DNA of 64,000 nt from Paenisporosarcina antarctica (GCF_004367585.1 NZ_CP038015.1:991001-1055000), one strand, 5' to 3'. Counted from the stretch's first letter, positions 21,092-30,026 are shown. Numbers and translations: made by a program. Notes: generated by a model not told the origin, from the letters alone.

Positions 21092-21865
21092 GTGCGACTA
21101 CGTAAAGTTTCTAAAAGGTCAATCTATTGGAAAGGCAAGAACATTATCCCAGTGTTATTTGTTTTTGTCGTAATTTCTGTTGGCTTAATGTTTTATCTCG
21201 TGAATGTTCGTTTAACCCCAATCTATTTACAGTATGCTGAGGTACAATCCAAAAAAATCGCATCTCTTGTTGTTAGTAAAGCCATTAACTCTCGAACCGC
21301 AGATTTAATGAATGCAACTGATATCATAGTTGAAGTTCCATCAGAATCCCCAGGTACTGTGACAACTCAATTTAATACGGAAATAATTAATCGTGTTCAA
21401 GCTGATATCATAACCTTAGTACAGACCCAACTAGAACAAGCTGAAAAAGGCAACTTGGCCAATTTACCTTATTTGGATGATATAGAGTATGATCCAGACG
21501 CAATGGAAGATAACGGAGGTATTGTATTTTTAGTTCCTATTGGTCAAGCGACAAATATCCCACTACTTGGAAATCTAGGACCTAAAATTCCAATACGATT
21601 TCATGTTATTGGAAATTTACAGTCAAACGTAATTTATGATATTCGTGAATTTGGAATTAACAATGCAATGATAGATGTCAGCGTTGTTATTACAGTCAAT
21701 GTACAAGTTATTGTCCCACTCGCAACAAAAGCGACGGTAATTGAACAAAAAATTCCAGTTGCACTTGGAATAATCTCTAGTCCAGTTCCTCAAATTTATA
21801 CTAAAGGAAGCGGAGCGAATGCACCACAAGTAGAAGTGCCGTATCAATCTCCTTCCGCACCATAA
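21092..21865 (+). CDS. yunB: Sporulation protein YunB
   Basis: A 257-residue protein with one N-terminal membrane helix (about residues 19-38, VLFVFVVISVGLMFYLV) and a large external domain, as in YunB, a mother-cell sporulation protein required for full sporulation. Recognisable family pieces include VVSKAINSRTADLM and PIRFHVIGNLQSNVIYDIREFGIN region with the IPVALGII segment. Start GTG 21092; its ribosome site lies within a terminator hairpin (21055-21088). No clear sigma-E promoter was seen. Confidence 0.9.
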   Translation: MRLRKVSKRSIYWKGKNIIPVLFVFVVISVGLMFYLVNVRLTPIYLQYAEVQSKKIASLVVSKAINSRTADLMNATDIIVEVPSESPGTVTTQFNTEIINRVQADIITLVQTQLEQAEKGNLANLPYLDDIEYDPDAMEDNGGIVFLVPIGQATNIPLLGNLGPKIPIRFHVIGNLQSNVIYDIREFGINNAMIDVSVVITVNVQVIVPLATKATVIEQKIPVALGIISSPVPQIYTKGSGANAPQVEVPYQSPSAP

Positions 21866-21872
21866 TAAGATA

Positions 21873-21901
21873 TTGCAATAAGATCCGTTTATTGTTAAAC
21901 T
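21873..21901 (+). promoter_or_regulatory. Candidate promoter of the lysine riboswitch transcript
   Basis: TTGCAA at 21873-21878 and TAAACT at 21896-21901 with a 17-base spacer, just upstream of the aptamer. Confidence 0.5.
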
Positions 21902-21917
21902 AGGAAATGAAATTAAT

Positions 21918-22104
21918 ATCGATGGGTAGAGGCCGCATGACTTATTAGTAACATACGCGAGGATGATAACGAAGACCGTATGTAAAAGGGAGTTTTGCCG
22001 AAGTAAAATGATTGTGTCTAACAGTATTTTATTGGGGTTATTCTAAATAAGAATAACACTATCATTTATAGGCGAAACGCATATAAATGGTGAGCTACAG
22101 ATCG
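21918..22104 (+). promoter_or_regulatory. Lysine riboswitch (L-box)
   Basis: The core landmarks occur in order: GGGTAGAGGCCGCA, GAGGATGATAACGAAGACC, AAAAGGGAGTTTTGCCGAAG, TTGGGGTTATTC...GAATAACACTATC (P4), the long P5 stem CATTTAT...ATAAATG, and GTGAGCTAC closing near AGATCG. Lysine binding should favour the terminator at 22147. Confidence 0.9.
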
Positions 22105-22146
22105 TGGGTAGGGTACATCAATTTGTCTATTCGCAACTTGTCTGGG

Positions 22147-22194
22147 CTGGTTTCTTAACATTCAATTTGAATGTTAAAGATTCCAGTCTTTTTG
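22147..22194 (+). terminator. Lysine-dependent terminator before the NhaC-type gene
   Basis: A long imperfect hairpin: CTGG...CTTAACATTC pairs with GAATGTTAAAG...CCAG around AATTT, followed by TCTTTTTG. It lies between the L-box aptamer and the transporter start. Confidence 0.85.
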
Positions 22195-22245
22195 TATGTT
22201 TACTCGTATTCTGTGACCACCCCCATGCGGAGGAGGAACATAGGT

Positions 22246-23805
22246 ATGTCAGGAACTATATTATCAATTTTACCCCCAATACTTGCAATTGTGATGGTCT
22301 TACTTACACGTCGAGTACTGATCTCACTAGGTACAGGTATCGTTTTAGGAGCTTTACTAATTCATTCATTCTCACCAGGTAAATCGCTAGTAAGCTTGTG
22401 GCAATCATTCCAAGTGACATTTTGGGATGGTGGACTAAATACGTATAATGTCTTTATTATTCTCTTTTTATTTTTACTAGGCATCATCACAGCTTTCGTT
22501 AGTTTATCTGGAGGAAGTCGTGCATTTGCAGAGTGGGCAGTAAAGCACATTAAAACAAGAAGAGGAGCAAAGCTATTAACTGCATTTCTTGGTGTGATAA
22601 TCTTTATAGATGATTATTTTAATGCTTTAGCTGTTGGACAAATTGCACGTCCAATAACGGATCATCACCGTATCTCACGTACGAAGTTAGCATACTTTAT
22701 TGATTCAACATCTGCACCGGTTTGTGTAGTTTCACCAGTATCAAGCTGGGGAGCATATTTAATTGGTTTGATTGGGACAATACTGGCTACTCAATCAGTT
22801 ATAACATACTCACCATTAACTGCATTTATCATGATGGCACCAATGAATTTTTATGTAATTGCAGCACTTGCTATGGTGTTTTTCGTAGCGATTACAGACT
22901 TCGATTTATTGGAAATGAAAAAACATGAACGTAGAGCAATCGATACAGGGGAAGTATTTGATCCAAGAAAAGATATCCCTGGTCAATTAAAAGAAGATTT
23001 CCCTGTTCATAGTCACGGTAAAGTGAGTGACTTAGTTCTACCAATTGTTACACTTGTAATTGCGACAATCGGAGCAATGCTATTTACAGGATATCAAAAT
23101 GCAGGTGTTCTAGATATTTGGGCAATTTTTGAAAATACTGATGTACCGAAGTCATTGTTAATTGGTGGTACTGCAGGTGCAGTTGTATCTATTGTTCTTT
23201 ATCTCTTACAGTTTGGGAAAAATGAAAAAGCCAACCTTTCATATCTAAGTAAAGGAATTTGGAGCGGAATTCAATCCATGCTACCTGCTGTGTTAATATT
23301 AGTTTTTGCCTGGTCATTAACGTTTATTATAGATAAGCTTAAAACAGGCGAATATTTAGCTCAAGTAGTAATCGATGCTAATCTGCCAATAGGTTTATTA
23401 CCAGTTATTCTGTTTATATTAGCTGGAGGTATGGCATTTGCAACAGGTACCTCATGGGGGTCTTTCGGAATTTTATTACCTATTGCTGGAACGATAATGA
23501 TTAGCGCTGATCCTACGATGTTATTACCTACTTTAGCTGCAGTGCTAGGAGGGGCCGTGTTAGGTGATCATTGTTCACCGATTTCAGATACGACCATTTT
23601 ATCTTCTACTGGTGCTGGATGTAATCATATTGATCACGTCACGACTCAACTACCGTATGCATTAATTTCAGCAGCCGTTGCATCAGTTGGGTACTTAGTA
23701 CTAGGATTAACTGGGTCCGTTTGGTTATCATTGGGACTTGTAATAACTATTCTTGCAATACTATTTTATGTTCTAATTAAGATGAGCGAAAAATCGACAA
23801 ATTAA
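22246..23805 (+). CDS. NhaC-superfamily transporter, predicted lysine transporter (LysW type)
   Basis: A 519-residue membrane protein with about 12-13 helices of the NhaC Na+/H+ antiporter superfamily. Characteristic segments are FIDDYFNALAVGQIARPITD and GAVLGDHCSPISDTTILSSTGAGC, both conserved in NhaC-type proteins. The gene follows a lysine riboswitch and terminator, so the substrate is most likely lysine; an NhaC-type 'LysW' under L-box control has been predicted in Firmicutes. The start is ATG 22246 after GGAGGAGG; upstream in-frame ATG 22171 falls inside the terminator. Direction of transport is not evident; feedback repression by lysine suggests uptake. Confidence 0.85.
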   Translation: MSGTILSILPPILAIVMVLLTRRVLISLGTGIVLGALLIHSFSPGKSLVSLWQSFQVTFWDGGLNTYNVFIILFLFLLGIITAFVSLSGGSRAFAEWAVKHIKTRRGAKLLTAFLGVIIFIDDYFNALAVGQIARPITDHHRISRTKLAYFIDSTSAPVCVVSPVSSWGAYLIGLIGTILATQSVITYSPLTAFIMMAPMNFYVIAALAMVFFVAITDFDLLEMKKHERRAIDTGEVFDPRKDIPGQLKEDFPVHSHGKVSDLVLPIVTLVIATIGAMLFTGYQNAGVLDIWAIFENTDVPKSLLIGGTAGAVVSIVLYLLQFGKNEKANLSYLSKGIWSGIQSMLPAVLILVFAWSLTFIIDKLKTGEYLAQVVIDANLPIGLLPVILFILAGGMAFATGTSWGSFGILLPIAGTIMISADPTMLLPTLAAVLGGAVLGDHCSPISDTTILSSTGAGCNHIDHVTTQLPYALISAAVASVGYLVLGLTGSVWLSLGLVITILAILFYVLIKMSEKSTN

Positions 23806-23822
23806 TAGGTAAACATATACAG

Positions 23823-23849
23823 AGCGAGGGTTTATTCCCTTGCTTTTTT
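23823..23849 (+). terminator. Terminator after the NhaC-type gene
   Basis: AGCGAGGG and CCCTTGCT arms (one G-T pair) with a TTTATT loop, then a T run. Confidence 0.75.
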
Positions 23850-24005
23850 ATTTATTTAATAATAGTTTATTATATAAAAAAACATCTTTACAAGTTAATT
23901 CACTATAGTATACTAGTTTTAGATTAATAAATAATCTGAATATAAACAAGCTTCCTAATATTACAATAGTACTTTTGGGGGCGAAATAAAAAGGAGGAAA
24001 AAAAT

Positions 24006-25541
24006 ATGGAAAAACGTTCTCAATGGGGATCACGAGCCGGATTTATTCTAGCTGCAGTTGGTTCCGCGGTAGGACTCGGAAATATTTGGCGGTTTCCGTA
24101 TGTAGCTTATGAAAATGGTGGAGGAGCTTTCTTTATCCCGTACTTATTCGCTCTTTTAACAGCAGGTATTCCTATTCTTATTTTAGAATTCACTATGGGA
24201 CATAAGTATCGCGGTTCGGCACCATTATCATTCTTCCGCATGGGCGGTAAAAAAGCGGAATGGCTTGGTTGGTGGGCAATCTTTGTTTCTTTTGTAATTT
24301 CCACATACTATGCAGTCATTATTGCCTGGGCAATGAAATACACAGTGTATTCAGTCAACCAAGCATGGGGAGATGACACGGCGGGCTTCTTATTTGGAAC
24401 AGTCTTAAAACTAGGGGATGTACCTGGTGAAGTTGGCGGTATCGTTCCAGGAGTCGCAATACCTTTAATACTTGTTTGGGCAATTACATTTGGAATCCTA
24501 TTTGCAGGTGTTAAAAAAGGAATTGAAATTGCTAATAAAATTTTCATACCAACACTTGTTGTAATTTTCTTAATGGTTGTAATTCGTGCACTTACACTAG
24601 ACGGAGCATACCTTGGTTTGAATGCATTCTTTGAACCTAACTTCTCTCAGTTAAGTGATCCTAAAGTATGGGTTGCTGCCTATGGGCACATATTCTTTAG
24701 CTTATCAATCGCTTTTGCCATTATGATTACGTATTCTAGTTATCTTCCAAAGAAATCGGATATTACGAACAATGCGTTTATTACTGGATTTGCTAACTCC
24801 GGCTTTGAGTTGCTTGCAGGTATTGGAGTATTCTCAGCTTTAGGGTTTATGGCTGCACAACAAGGCGTAGAAGTGGCTGACGTTGCATCTGCAGGTGTCG
24901 GTTTAGCATTTGTTGTATTCCCGCAAATTATTAGTGAGTTCCCAGGAATGAACGGACTATTTGGCGTCTTGTTCTTCTTGTCACTTGTGTTAGCAGGTTT
25001 ATCATCACTAATTTCAATTTGTGAAACGTATGTTGCTGGTTTCACTGAGAAGTTCGGAATATCTCGTAATAAAGCGGTTACATTTGGTGTAGGTGTCGCT
25101 GCTGTAATTTCCTTATTATTTGCAACAAATGGCGGTTTGTACTTCCTTGATGCTGCTGATTACTTTATCAACCAATTCGGAGTAGCAGCAATCGGTTTAG
25201 TTGAAGTCGTTGCAATTGCTTGGTTCTTTAAAAAGCTTCCATTATTCGAAGACCACGCAAATGCTGTTTCGGACATTCGTTTAGGCGCATGGTGGAAAAT
25301 ATGTTTGAAATTTGTAACTCCTTTAGTTTTGGGCTACATGATGTTTGGTTTATTGAAACTGAATATAACAAAAGGTTTTGAAAGTGATTCAGGTAACTAT
25401 GAAGGATATTCAAATACATTTATTCTTTATAGTGGATGGTTTGTTGCTTCTGGTGCTATCATTTTAGGCTTTGTGTTTACAGCTATTAAATGGAATAAAA
25501 ATACGGATGTTGATGCATATCAACATACAGATGGCGAATAA
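24006..25541 (+). CDS. Neurotransmitter:sodium symporter family transporter, large subunit
   Basis: A 511-residue NSS protein with about 12 helices. TM1 has the family signature AAVGSAVGLGNIWRFPY with the unwound Na+/substrate site, and TM6 region AYGHIFFSLSIAFAIM. It carries a Na+-coupled amino-acid substrate. It is followed 12 bases later by a 39-residue single-helix protein, the arrangement seen for methionine/alanine importers of the MetP-MetS type. Start ATG 24006 after AAGGAGG. Compare the shorter paralogue at 50632, which has no small subunit. Confidence 0.9.
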   Translation: MEKRSQWGSRAGFILAAVGSAVGLGNIWRFPYVAYENGGGAFFIPYLFALLTAGIPILILEFTMGHKYRGSAPLSFFRMGGKKAEWLGWWAIFVSFVISTYYAVIIAWAMKYTVYSVNQAWGDDTAGFLFGTVLKLGDVPGEVGGIVPGVAIPLILVWAITFGILFAGVKKGIEIANKIFIPTLVVIFLMVVIRALTLDGAYLGLNAFFEPNFSQLSDPKVWVAAYGHIFFSLSIAFAIMITYSSYLPKKSDITNNAFITGFANSGFELLAGIGVFSALGFMAAQQGVEVADVASAGVGLAFVVFPQIISEFPGMNGLFGVLFFLSLVLAGLSSLISICETYVAGFTEKFGISRNKAVTFGVGVAAVISLLFATNGGLYFLDAADYFINQFGVAAIGLVEVVAIAWFFKKLPLFEDHANAVSDIRLGAWWKICLKFVTPLVLGYMMFGLLKLNITKGFESDSGNYEGYSNTFILYSGWFVASGAIILGFVFTAIKWNKNTDVDAYQHTDGE

Positions 25542-25553
25542 GGGGGACTTCAA

Positions 25554-25673
25554 ATGTCAGTATCTGCAATTGTTATGATGATTATTGGCGTCACAATCAT
25601 TTGGGGCGGCCTAGCTGCAAGTATCGTATATGCTGTATCAAAATCAAGAGAAAAATCAAGACAAAATTCATAA
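25554..25673 (+). CDS. NSS transporter small subunit (MetS-like)
   Basis: A 39-residue protein: one membrane helix (about residues 5-28, including IIGVTIIWGGLAASIVYA) and a basic tail of Lys, Arg and Ser. It resembles the small subunit of MetPS-type importers in Corynebacterium and of many Firmicute NSS systems. ATG 25554 follows AGGGGGA. It is in the same operon as the large subunit and is followed by a terminator. Confidence 0.85.
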   Translation: MSVSAIVMMIIGVTIIWGGLAASIVYAVSKSREKSRQNS

Positions 25674-25675
25674 TA

Positions 25676-25706
25676 AAAAGCGTCTCTCTCATAGAGACGC
25701 TTTTTT
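25676..25706 (+). terminator. Terminator of the NSS operon
   Basis: AAAAGCGTCTCT and AGAGACGCTTTT arms around CTCAT, followed by TT. Confidence 0.9.
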
Positions 25707-25803
25707 GTTTTATATGTCTTCGATGGTTGTGAGACGATGCCTAATATGGTACATTGTCAATAGTGAGTAAATTGCCTACATAGTCAGAATGGGGTTGATA
25801 AGC

Positions 25804-26727
25804 ATGACATCAAAACAAACACATATTCGAAAGCCTGCCTGGTTAAAGATTAAATTAAATACAAACGACAACTACAAAGGTCTAAAAAAAATAATGCGTG
25901 AAAACAATTTAAATACTGTATGTGAAGAAGCAAAATGCCCAAATATTCATGAATGTTGGGGGACTCGTCGTACAGCAACTTTTATGATTTTAGGTGCAAT
26001 TTGTACGCGTGCATGCCGATTCTGTGCAGTCAAAACAGGTCTACCGAATGAACTTGATTTAGGTGAACCAGAACGCGTAGCAGATTCAGTCGTTTTGATG
26101 AATCTAAAACATGTCGTAGTAACGGCTGTCGCACGCGATGACTTAAAAGATGGTGGTGCTGTTGTATTTGCCGAAACAGTGCGAGCGATTCGACGTAAAA
26201 ATCCGTTTACAACGATAGAAGTATTACCTTCAGATATGGGGGGAATTGAAGAAAACTTACAAATGCTTATGGATACAAAACCAGATATCTTAAACCACAA
26301 TATAGAAACAGTGCGACGATTAACACCTAGAGTTAGAGCACGTGCAAAATATGATAGATCTCTTGAATTTTTACGTCGTTCAAAAGAAATGCAACCTGAA
26401 ATTCCAACAAAATCATCTTTGATGATTGGGCTGGGTGAAACGAAAGAAGAAATTATCGAAGTAATGGACGATTTGCGATTAAACAACGTTGATATCATGA
26501 CAATTGGCCAATACTTACAACCTTCTAAAAAGCATTTAGTGGTTCAAAAATATTATTCTCCACTTGAGTTTGGAGAACTTCGTAAGATTGCCATGTCTAA
26601 AGGGTTTTCACATTGTGAAGCAGGACCACTGGTACGTAGTAGTTACCATGCGGATGAACAAGTGAATGCAGCTGCAAAAGAAAAACAGCGTATTGGTGAT
26701 GAGCAAATAGCTCTTGCAACGAGTTGA
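25804..26727 (+). CDS. lipA: Lipoyl synthase LipA
   Basis: A 307-residue radical-SAM enzyme that inserts two sulfurs into octanoyl chains bound to GcvH or E2 proteins. Two [4Fe-4S] motifs are visible: the auxiliary cluster [12 protein letters not shown] (about residues 40-51) and the radical-SAM motif CTRACRFC (about residues 66-73). The C-terminal serine motif is in [10 protein letters not shown]. The start is taken as ATG 25804, after GGGGTTGAT; ATG 25789 overlaps that ribosome site. The stop overlaps the beginning of yutD. Confidence 0.96.
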   Translation: MTSKQTHIRKPAWLKIKLNTNDNYKGLKKIMRENNLNTVCEEAKCPNIHECWGTRRTATFMILGAICTRACRFCAVKTGLPNELDLGEPERVADSVVLMNLKHVVVTAVARDDLKDGGAVVFAETVRAIRRKNPFTTIEVLPSDMGGIEENLQMLMDTKPDILNHNIETVRRLTPRVRARAKYDRSLEFLRRSKEMQPEIPTKSSLMIGLGETKEEIIEVMDDLRLNNVDIMTIGQYLQPSKKHLVVQKYYSPLEFGELRKIAMSKGFSHCEAGPLVRSSYHADEQVNAAAKEKQRIGDEQIALATS

Positions 26728-26741
26728 TGGAGCGTGAATTG

Positions 26742-27095
26742 ATGATTACAATTGATCGCTGGGATTATAAAATAGTGACTGATTACCGGGAAGCGTTTAA
26801 AGAAGAGGCTTTTCAAGAGCGCTACAGTGAAATTTTGAACAAGTATGATTACATCCTAGGGGACTGGGGATATGGTCAACTTCGTTTAAAAGGTTTTTTC
26901 GATGATAAAAATCAAAAAGCAACGTACGATACAAAAGTGAGTACGCTACAAGATTACCTATATGAGTATTGTAATTTTGGCTGTGCCTATTTTATTTTGA
27001 AAAAATTTGGTCCAGCAAAACAAGTGGAAGTATCAACTGAAACAGAAGAATTACCACATGTAGAAAACCTTGGTTTTGATGAGCAATCATCTTAG
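26742..27095 (+). CDS. yutD: YutD family protein
   Basis: A protein of about 117 residues matching YutD (DUF1027): LNKYDYILGDWGYGQLRLKGFF and YLYEYCNFGCAYFILKK are the conserved blocks. Two cysteines sit in the CNFGC segment. Function is unknown in the family. ATG 26742 with GGAG at 26729 is favoured; a TTG at 26724 overlapping the lipA stop would add six residues. The order lipA-yutD-yutE-yutF is kept from B. subtilis. Confidence 0.85.
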   Translation: MITIDRWDYKIVTDYREAFKEEAFQERYSEILNKYDYILGDWGYGQLRLKGFFDDKNQKATYDTKVSTLQDYLYEYCNFGCAYFILKKFGPAKQVEVSTETEELPHVENLGFDEQSS

Positions 27096-27299
27096 TCAAG
27101 GTTTTTATCTTTTCAGGTAATTAATTTCTTAATATCAATTAATTAGTTATCACTTTGAGGAGAGTTAGCGATATAATTTACATCTTCTACTTCTTAATAG
27201 ACGAGAATACGATACATACCACTGTTCTACTCCCCTTAGTAATTATGGTATCATAGGATGGAAAAACAAATAACTAGAACACAAAAGAGGGGAATACCT

Positions 27300-27752
27300 A
27301 TGTATTTTGTTGACCGTAAAAACATTAGTTTGACATTATCTTATATGAAATCAATTGTACAATTGGTGAATGAGTCACCAGATTTAACTTCAAATGACCT
27401 TAATAAACTTGCTTTGGAGCGTATAACACAAAATATTATAGAATCCATTATTGATGTAGGAAATTCAATGATCGATGGTTTCATTATGCGTGATCCAGGA
27501 AGCTATGATGACATTATTGATATTTTAACTGATGAAAAAGTAATTACACCTGAAATGGATGCACCTTTAAAAGCAGTAATTTTACTCAGAAAAATGCTTG
27601 TACGGGATTTCATCAGTGTAAATCATCAAGAATTAGCAAAAACACTACAAGCTAATATACAGATATTAAGACAATTTCCCAATAGCATTGAACATTATTT
27701 AACACATGAACTTGGACCTGTGTCTGCATTCTTACCTGAGGAGCAATCGTGA
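27300..27752 (+). CDS. yutE: DUF86/HepT-like protein YutE
   Basis: A 150-residue helical-bundle protein of the DUF86 (HepT) family, homologous to YutE. HepT toxins use an Arg-X4-6-His-X-Tyr RNase motif. The equivalent segment here is RKMLVRDF (residues 97-104), with Arg and Phe where His and Tyr would be, and no nucleotidyltransferase antitoxin gene is adjacent. It is therefore probably not an active HepT-type toxin. The start is ATG 27300 after AGAGGGG; ATG 27258 lacks a ribosome site. The end overlaps yutF (GTGA). Confidence 0.85.
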   Translation: MYFVDRKNISLTLSYMKSIVQLVNESPDLTSNDLNKLALERITQNIIESIIDVGNSMIDGFIMRDPGSYDDIIDILTDEKVITPEMDAPLKAVILLRKMLVRDFISVNHQELAKTLQANIQILRQFPNSIEHYLTHELGPVSAFLPEEQS

Positions 27753-28510
27753 AAGCTTACAAAGGATATTGTATTGATTTAGATGGCACTGTGTATCGAG
27801 GGAAAGAACCTATAATGGAAACTGTCCAATTTATTCAACTTTTGCAGGAACAAGGTATAGAACCGTTCTTTGTGACGAATAATGCCTCTCAAACACCTGA
27901 TCAAGTGTTGAAGAAACTCAAAGGGTTTGGAGTGGATGCAAAGCGAAGTCATATCATGACATCTGCTATGGCAGCGGCTAAATATATTGCGTTACATTAC
28001 TATGGAAAAGACGTTTCGATGATAGGGGATAGTGGGTTGCGAGAAGCGCTTAATGAAAATGGCGTAAATATTGTCCTAACTTCACAAGATGTATTTGTAA
28101 TCGGAATGGATCGTGGTATTACATACGAAAAACTTGCCCAAGCTTGTTTAGATGTTAGAAATGGTGCAGTTTTTATTTCAACCAATAGTGATCGGGCATA
28201 CCCTAGTGAAAGAGGGTTTTTACCTGGGAACGGTGCATTTACAACTCTAATTCAAACCTCAACAGGTGTTGACCCAATATTTATTGGAAAACCACAAGGT
28301 CATATGCTTGAAATCATTCAACATGAACACCAATTTGCAAAAGAAGATATGGTGATGATTGGGGATAATTATGATACAGATATTTTGGCAGGAATTGAAT
28401 TTGGAATAGATACTATTCATGTAAATACGGGCATTACATCTACAGAAAAAGTGCTATTAAAATCATTACGGCCTACTATGACGATACAAAATTTACTAGA
28501 TTTAGTATAG
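27749..28510 (+). CDS. yutF: HAD superfamily (class IIA) phosphatase YutF
   Basis: A 253-residue haloacid-dehalogenase-type phosphatase of the NagD/YutF group. Motif I is DLDGT (nucleophile Asp10, acid Asp12), motif II is FVTNNAS, and motif III/IV are GKPQ and MIGDNYDTDILAG. A C2 cap lies between motifs II and III. It likely dephosphorylates small sugar or nucleotide phosphates in the cytosol. The GTG start overlaps the yutE stop by four bases. Followed by a terminator. Confidence 0.92.
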   Translation: MKAYKGYCIDLDGTVYRGKEPIMETVQFIQLLQEQGIEPFFVTNNASQTPDQVLKKLKGFGVDAKRSHIMTSAMAAAKYIALHYYGKDVSMIGDSGLREALNENGVNIVLTSQDVFVIGMDRGITYEKLAQACLDVRNGAVFISTNSDRAYPSERGFLPGNGAFTTLIQTSTGVDPIFIGKPQGHMLEIIQHEHQFAKEDMVMIGDNYDTDILAGIEFGIDTIHVNTGITSTEKVLLKSLRPTMTIQNLLDLV

Positions 28511-28513
28511 AAA

Positions 28514-28539
28514 AAGGAGCTGCATCATCGCAGCTCCTT
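28514..28539. terminator. Convergent terminator between yutF and yuzB
   Basis: AAGGAGCTGC and GCAGCTCCTT arms (10 bp perfect) around ATCATC. It lies between convergent genes and could serve both. Confidence 0.8.
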
Positions 28540-28543
28540 GTCT

Positions 28544-28780
28544 TCAAAAAAGTGGATTTTCATCTATATATGCATATATCTTCTTCGTAAGTTCATCTGG
28601 AGAATCTGCTTGCACAACGTCGCCATTTACAACCGCAAAAAAAGACTCTGCACATTTTGTGCAATAACTTAAACAACCATACTCTAGAACGTCTAAATTG
28701 GGATCCCGTTCTAATTCTTCAAATGTTTTTTGTGATCCATTTGCCAAGTTACTGACACAAAATTCAACCATTGGATTCAC
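28544..28780 (-). CDS. yuzB: YuzB family protein (DUF1450)
   Basis: A 78-residue protein with conserved cysteines in MVEFCVSNLANG and CLSYCTKCAESFF, a thioredoxin-like/ferredoxin-like small Cys protein of the YuzB family. It ends YAYIDENPLF as the family does. The start is GTG 28780, after GAGGTG, which gives the usual VNPMVEF beginning; a longer start at 28804 lacks support. Divergent from yutJ. Function unknown; the Cys pattern and the neighbouring Fe-S genes suggest a redox or metal role. Confidence 0.88.
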   Translation of the reverse strand: MNPMVEFCVSNLANGSQKTFEELERDPNLDVLEYGCLSYCTKCAESFFAVVNGDVVQADSPDELTKKIYAYIDENPLF

Positions 28781-28909
28781 GTTCTTCACCTCACTACATC
28801 GCAATGCTACTCTTTTTTTTTCCGTTCGTCAATTAGGGTGCCTTATTGTGAAACTTGTCACAATGATTTATAATAACTTAGAGATAGTCTGTATTTAAAG
28901 GAGCTTTTT

Positions 28910-29977
28910 ATGAAAAATTTAGTATTGCTAGGTGGCGGTTACGGTAACATGCGTGTGTTGCTTCGTTTATTGCCAAATAATTTTCCCGAAGACGTGCAAA
29001 TTACGTTAATAGATCGCACACCATTCCATAGTTTGAAAACAGAATTTTATGCATTTGCTGCAGGAACTGTACCTGACCAAGAGGTTCGTGTTCCATATCC
29101 TGAACATGAACGCTTAAAAATGGTTTACGGAGAAATAGTGGAAATAAATCGTGAAGAAAAAATGATTGTATTATCAAATGATACGCGTGTTCCTTATGAT
29201 GATGTCGTTATTGGTTTAGGTTGCGAAGATAAATATCATGATGTACCAGGTGCAGATGAATTTACCTATAGCATTCAAACAATAGGGCGTGCCCGGGAGA
29301 CATTTAATAAATTGTGTGGGTTACCATCAGGTTCTGTTGTTGGGATTGTTGGAGCAGGTTTAAGCGGAATTGAACTTGCAAGTGAACTTCGCGAGTCACG
29401 CCCTGATTTAGGAATTAAATTATTTGACCGTAGTCCTCGTATTTTACGAGACTTTCCTGAACGTCTAAGTAATTTTGTGAAAAAATGGTTTGATAAACAC
29501 AATGTAGATGTTGTAAGCAATTCTAACATTACAAAAGTAGAACCCAATACTTTGCATAATCATGAAGAGACGATTGAAGTGGATGCTGTTGTATGGACAG
29601 CAGGTATTCGACCTGTTGAGCCAGTGCGAAACTTAGCTACAGAGACAGATTCAATTGGTCGAGTGATACTGTCCCAATACCATCACTTACCTGAGGATGA
29701 AAATGTCTATGTTGTTGGTGATTGTGCAGCATTGCCTTATGCACCAAGTGCGCAAGTAGCAGAAGAGCAAGCAGAACAGATCGTTCAAGTCCTTCAAGCA
29801 CGCTGGAAAGGCAAAGAGTTACCTGAAAAAATGCCTGAAATTAAACTTAAAGGATTCCTAGGTTCTTTAGGAAAGAAACAAGGCTTTGCTTACTTAGCCG
29901 ACCGCACTGTTACTGGACGTATCGCACGAATGATGAAGTCTGGTGTCTTGTGGATGTATAAGTGGCACAACGGGTAA
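28910..29977 (+). CDS. yutJ: NDH-2-like NAD(P)H/FAD oxidoreductase YutJ
   Basis: A 355-residue flavoprotein of the type II NADH dehydrogenase family. FAD-binding GGGYGNM is at residues 8-14, NADH-binding GAGLSGIELASEL lies near residue 150, and the second FAD contact is VYVVGDCAALPYAPSAQ. It is shorter than YumB at 31526 and, like YutJ, lacks a long amphipathic C-terminus. It may oxidise NAD(P)H with quinone or another acceptor. Own AAAGGAG ribosome site; flanked by yuzB and yuzD as in B. subtilis. Confidence 0.9.
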   Translation: MKNLVLLGGGYGNMRVLLRLLPNNFPEDVQITLIDRTPFHSLKTEFYAFAAGTVPDQEVRVPYPEHERLKMVYGEIVEINREEKMIVLSNDTRVPYDDVVIGLGCEDKYHDVPGADEFTYSIQTIGRARETFNKLCGLPSGSVVGIVGAGLSGIELASELRESRPDLGIKLFDRSPRILRDFPERLSNFVKKWFDKHNVDVVSNSNITKVEPNTLHNHEETIEVDAVVWTAGIRPVEPVRNLATETDSIGRVILSQYHHLPEDENVYVVGDCAALPYAPSAQVAEEQAEQIVQVLQARWKGKELPEKMPEIKLKGFLGSLGKKQGFAYLADRTVTGRIARMMKSGVLWMYKWHNG

Positions 29978-29986
29978 TGAATAGAA

Positions 29987-30022
29987 AAAGGCCTAGAAGG
30001 GAAAAATAACTTCTAGGTCTTT
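29987..30022. terminator. Convergent terminator between yutJ and yuzD
   Basis: AAAGGCCTAGAAG and CTTCTAGGTCTTT arms around a short A-rich loop. Confidence 0.75.
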
Positions 30023-30026
30023 GACT

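Noticed and set aside
27300..27752. HepT/MntA toxin-antitoxin module
   Set aside because: There is no adjacent nucleotidyltransferase gene and the H-x-Y part of the RNase motif is absent.
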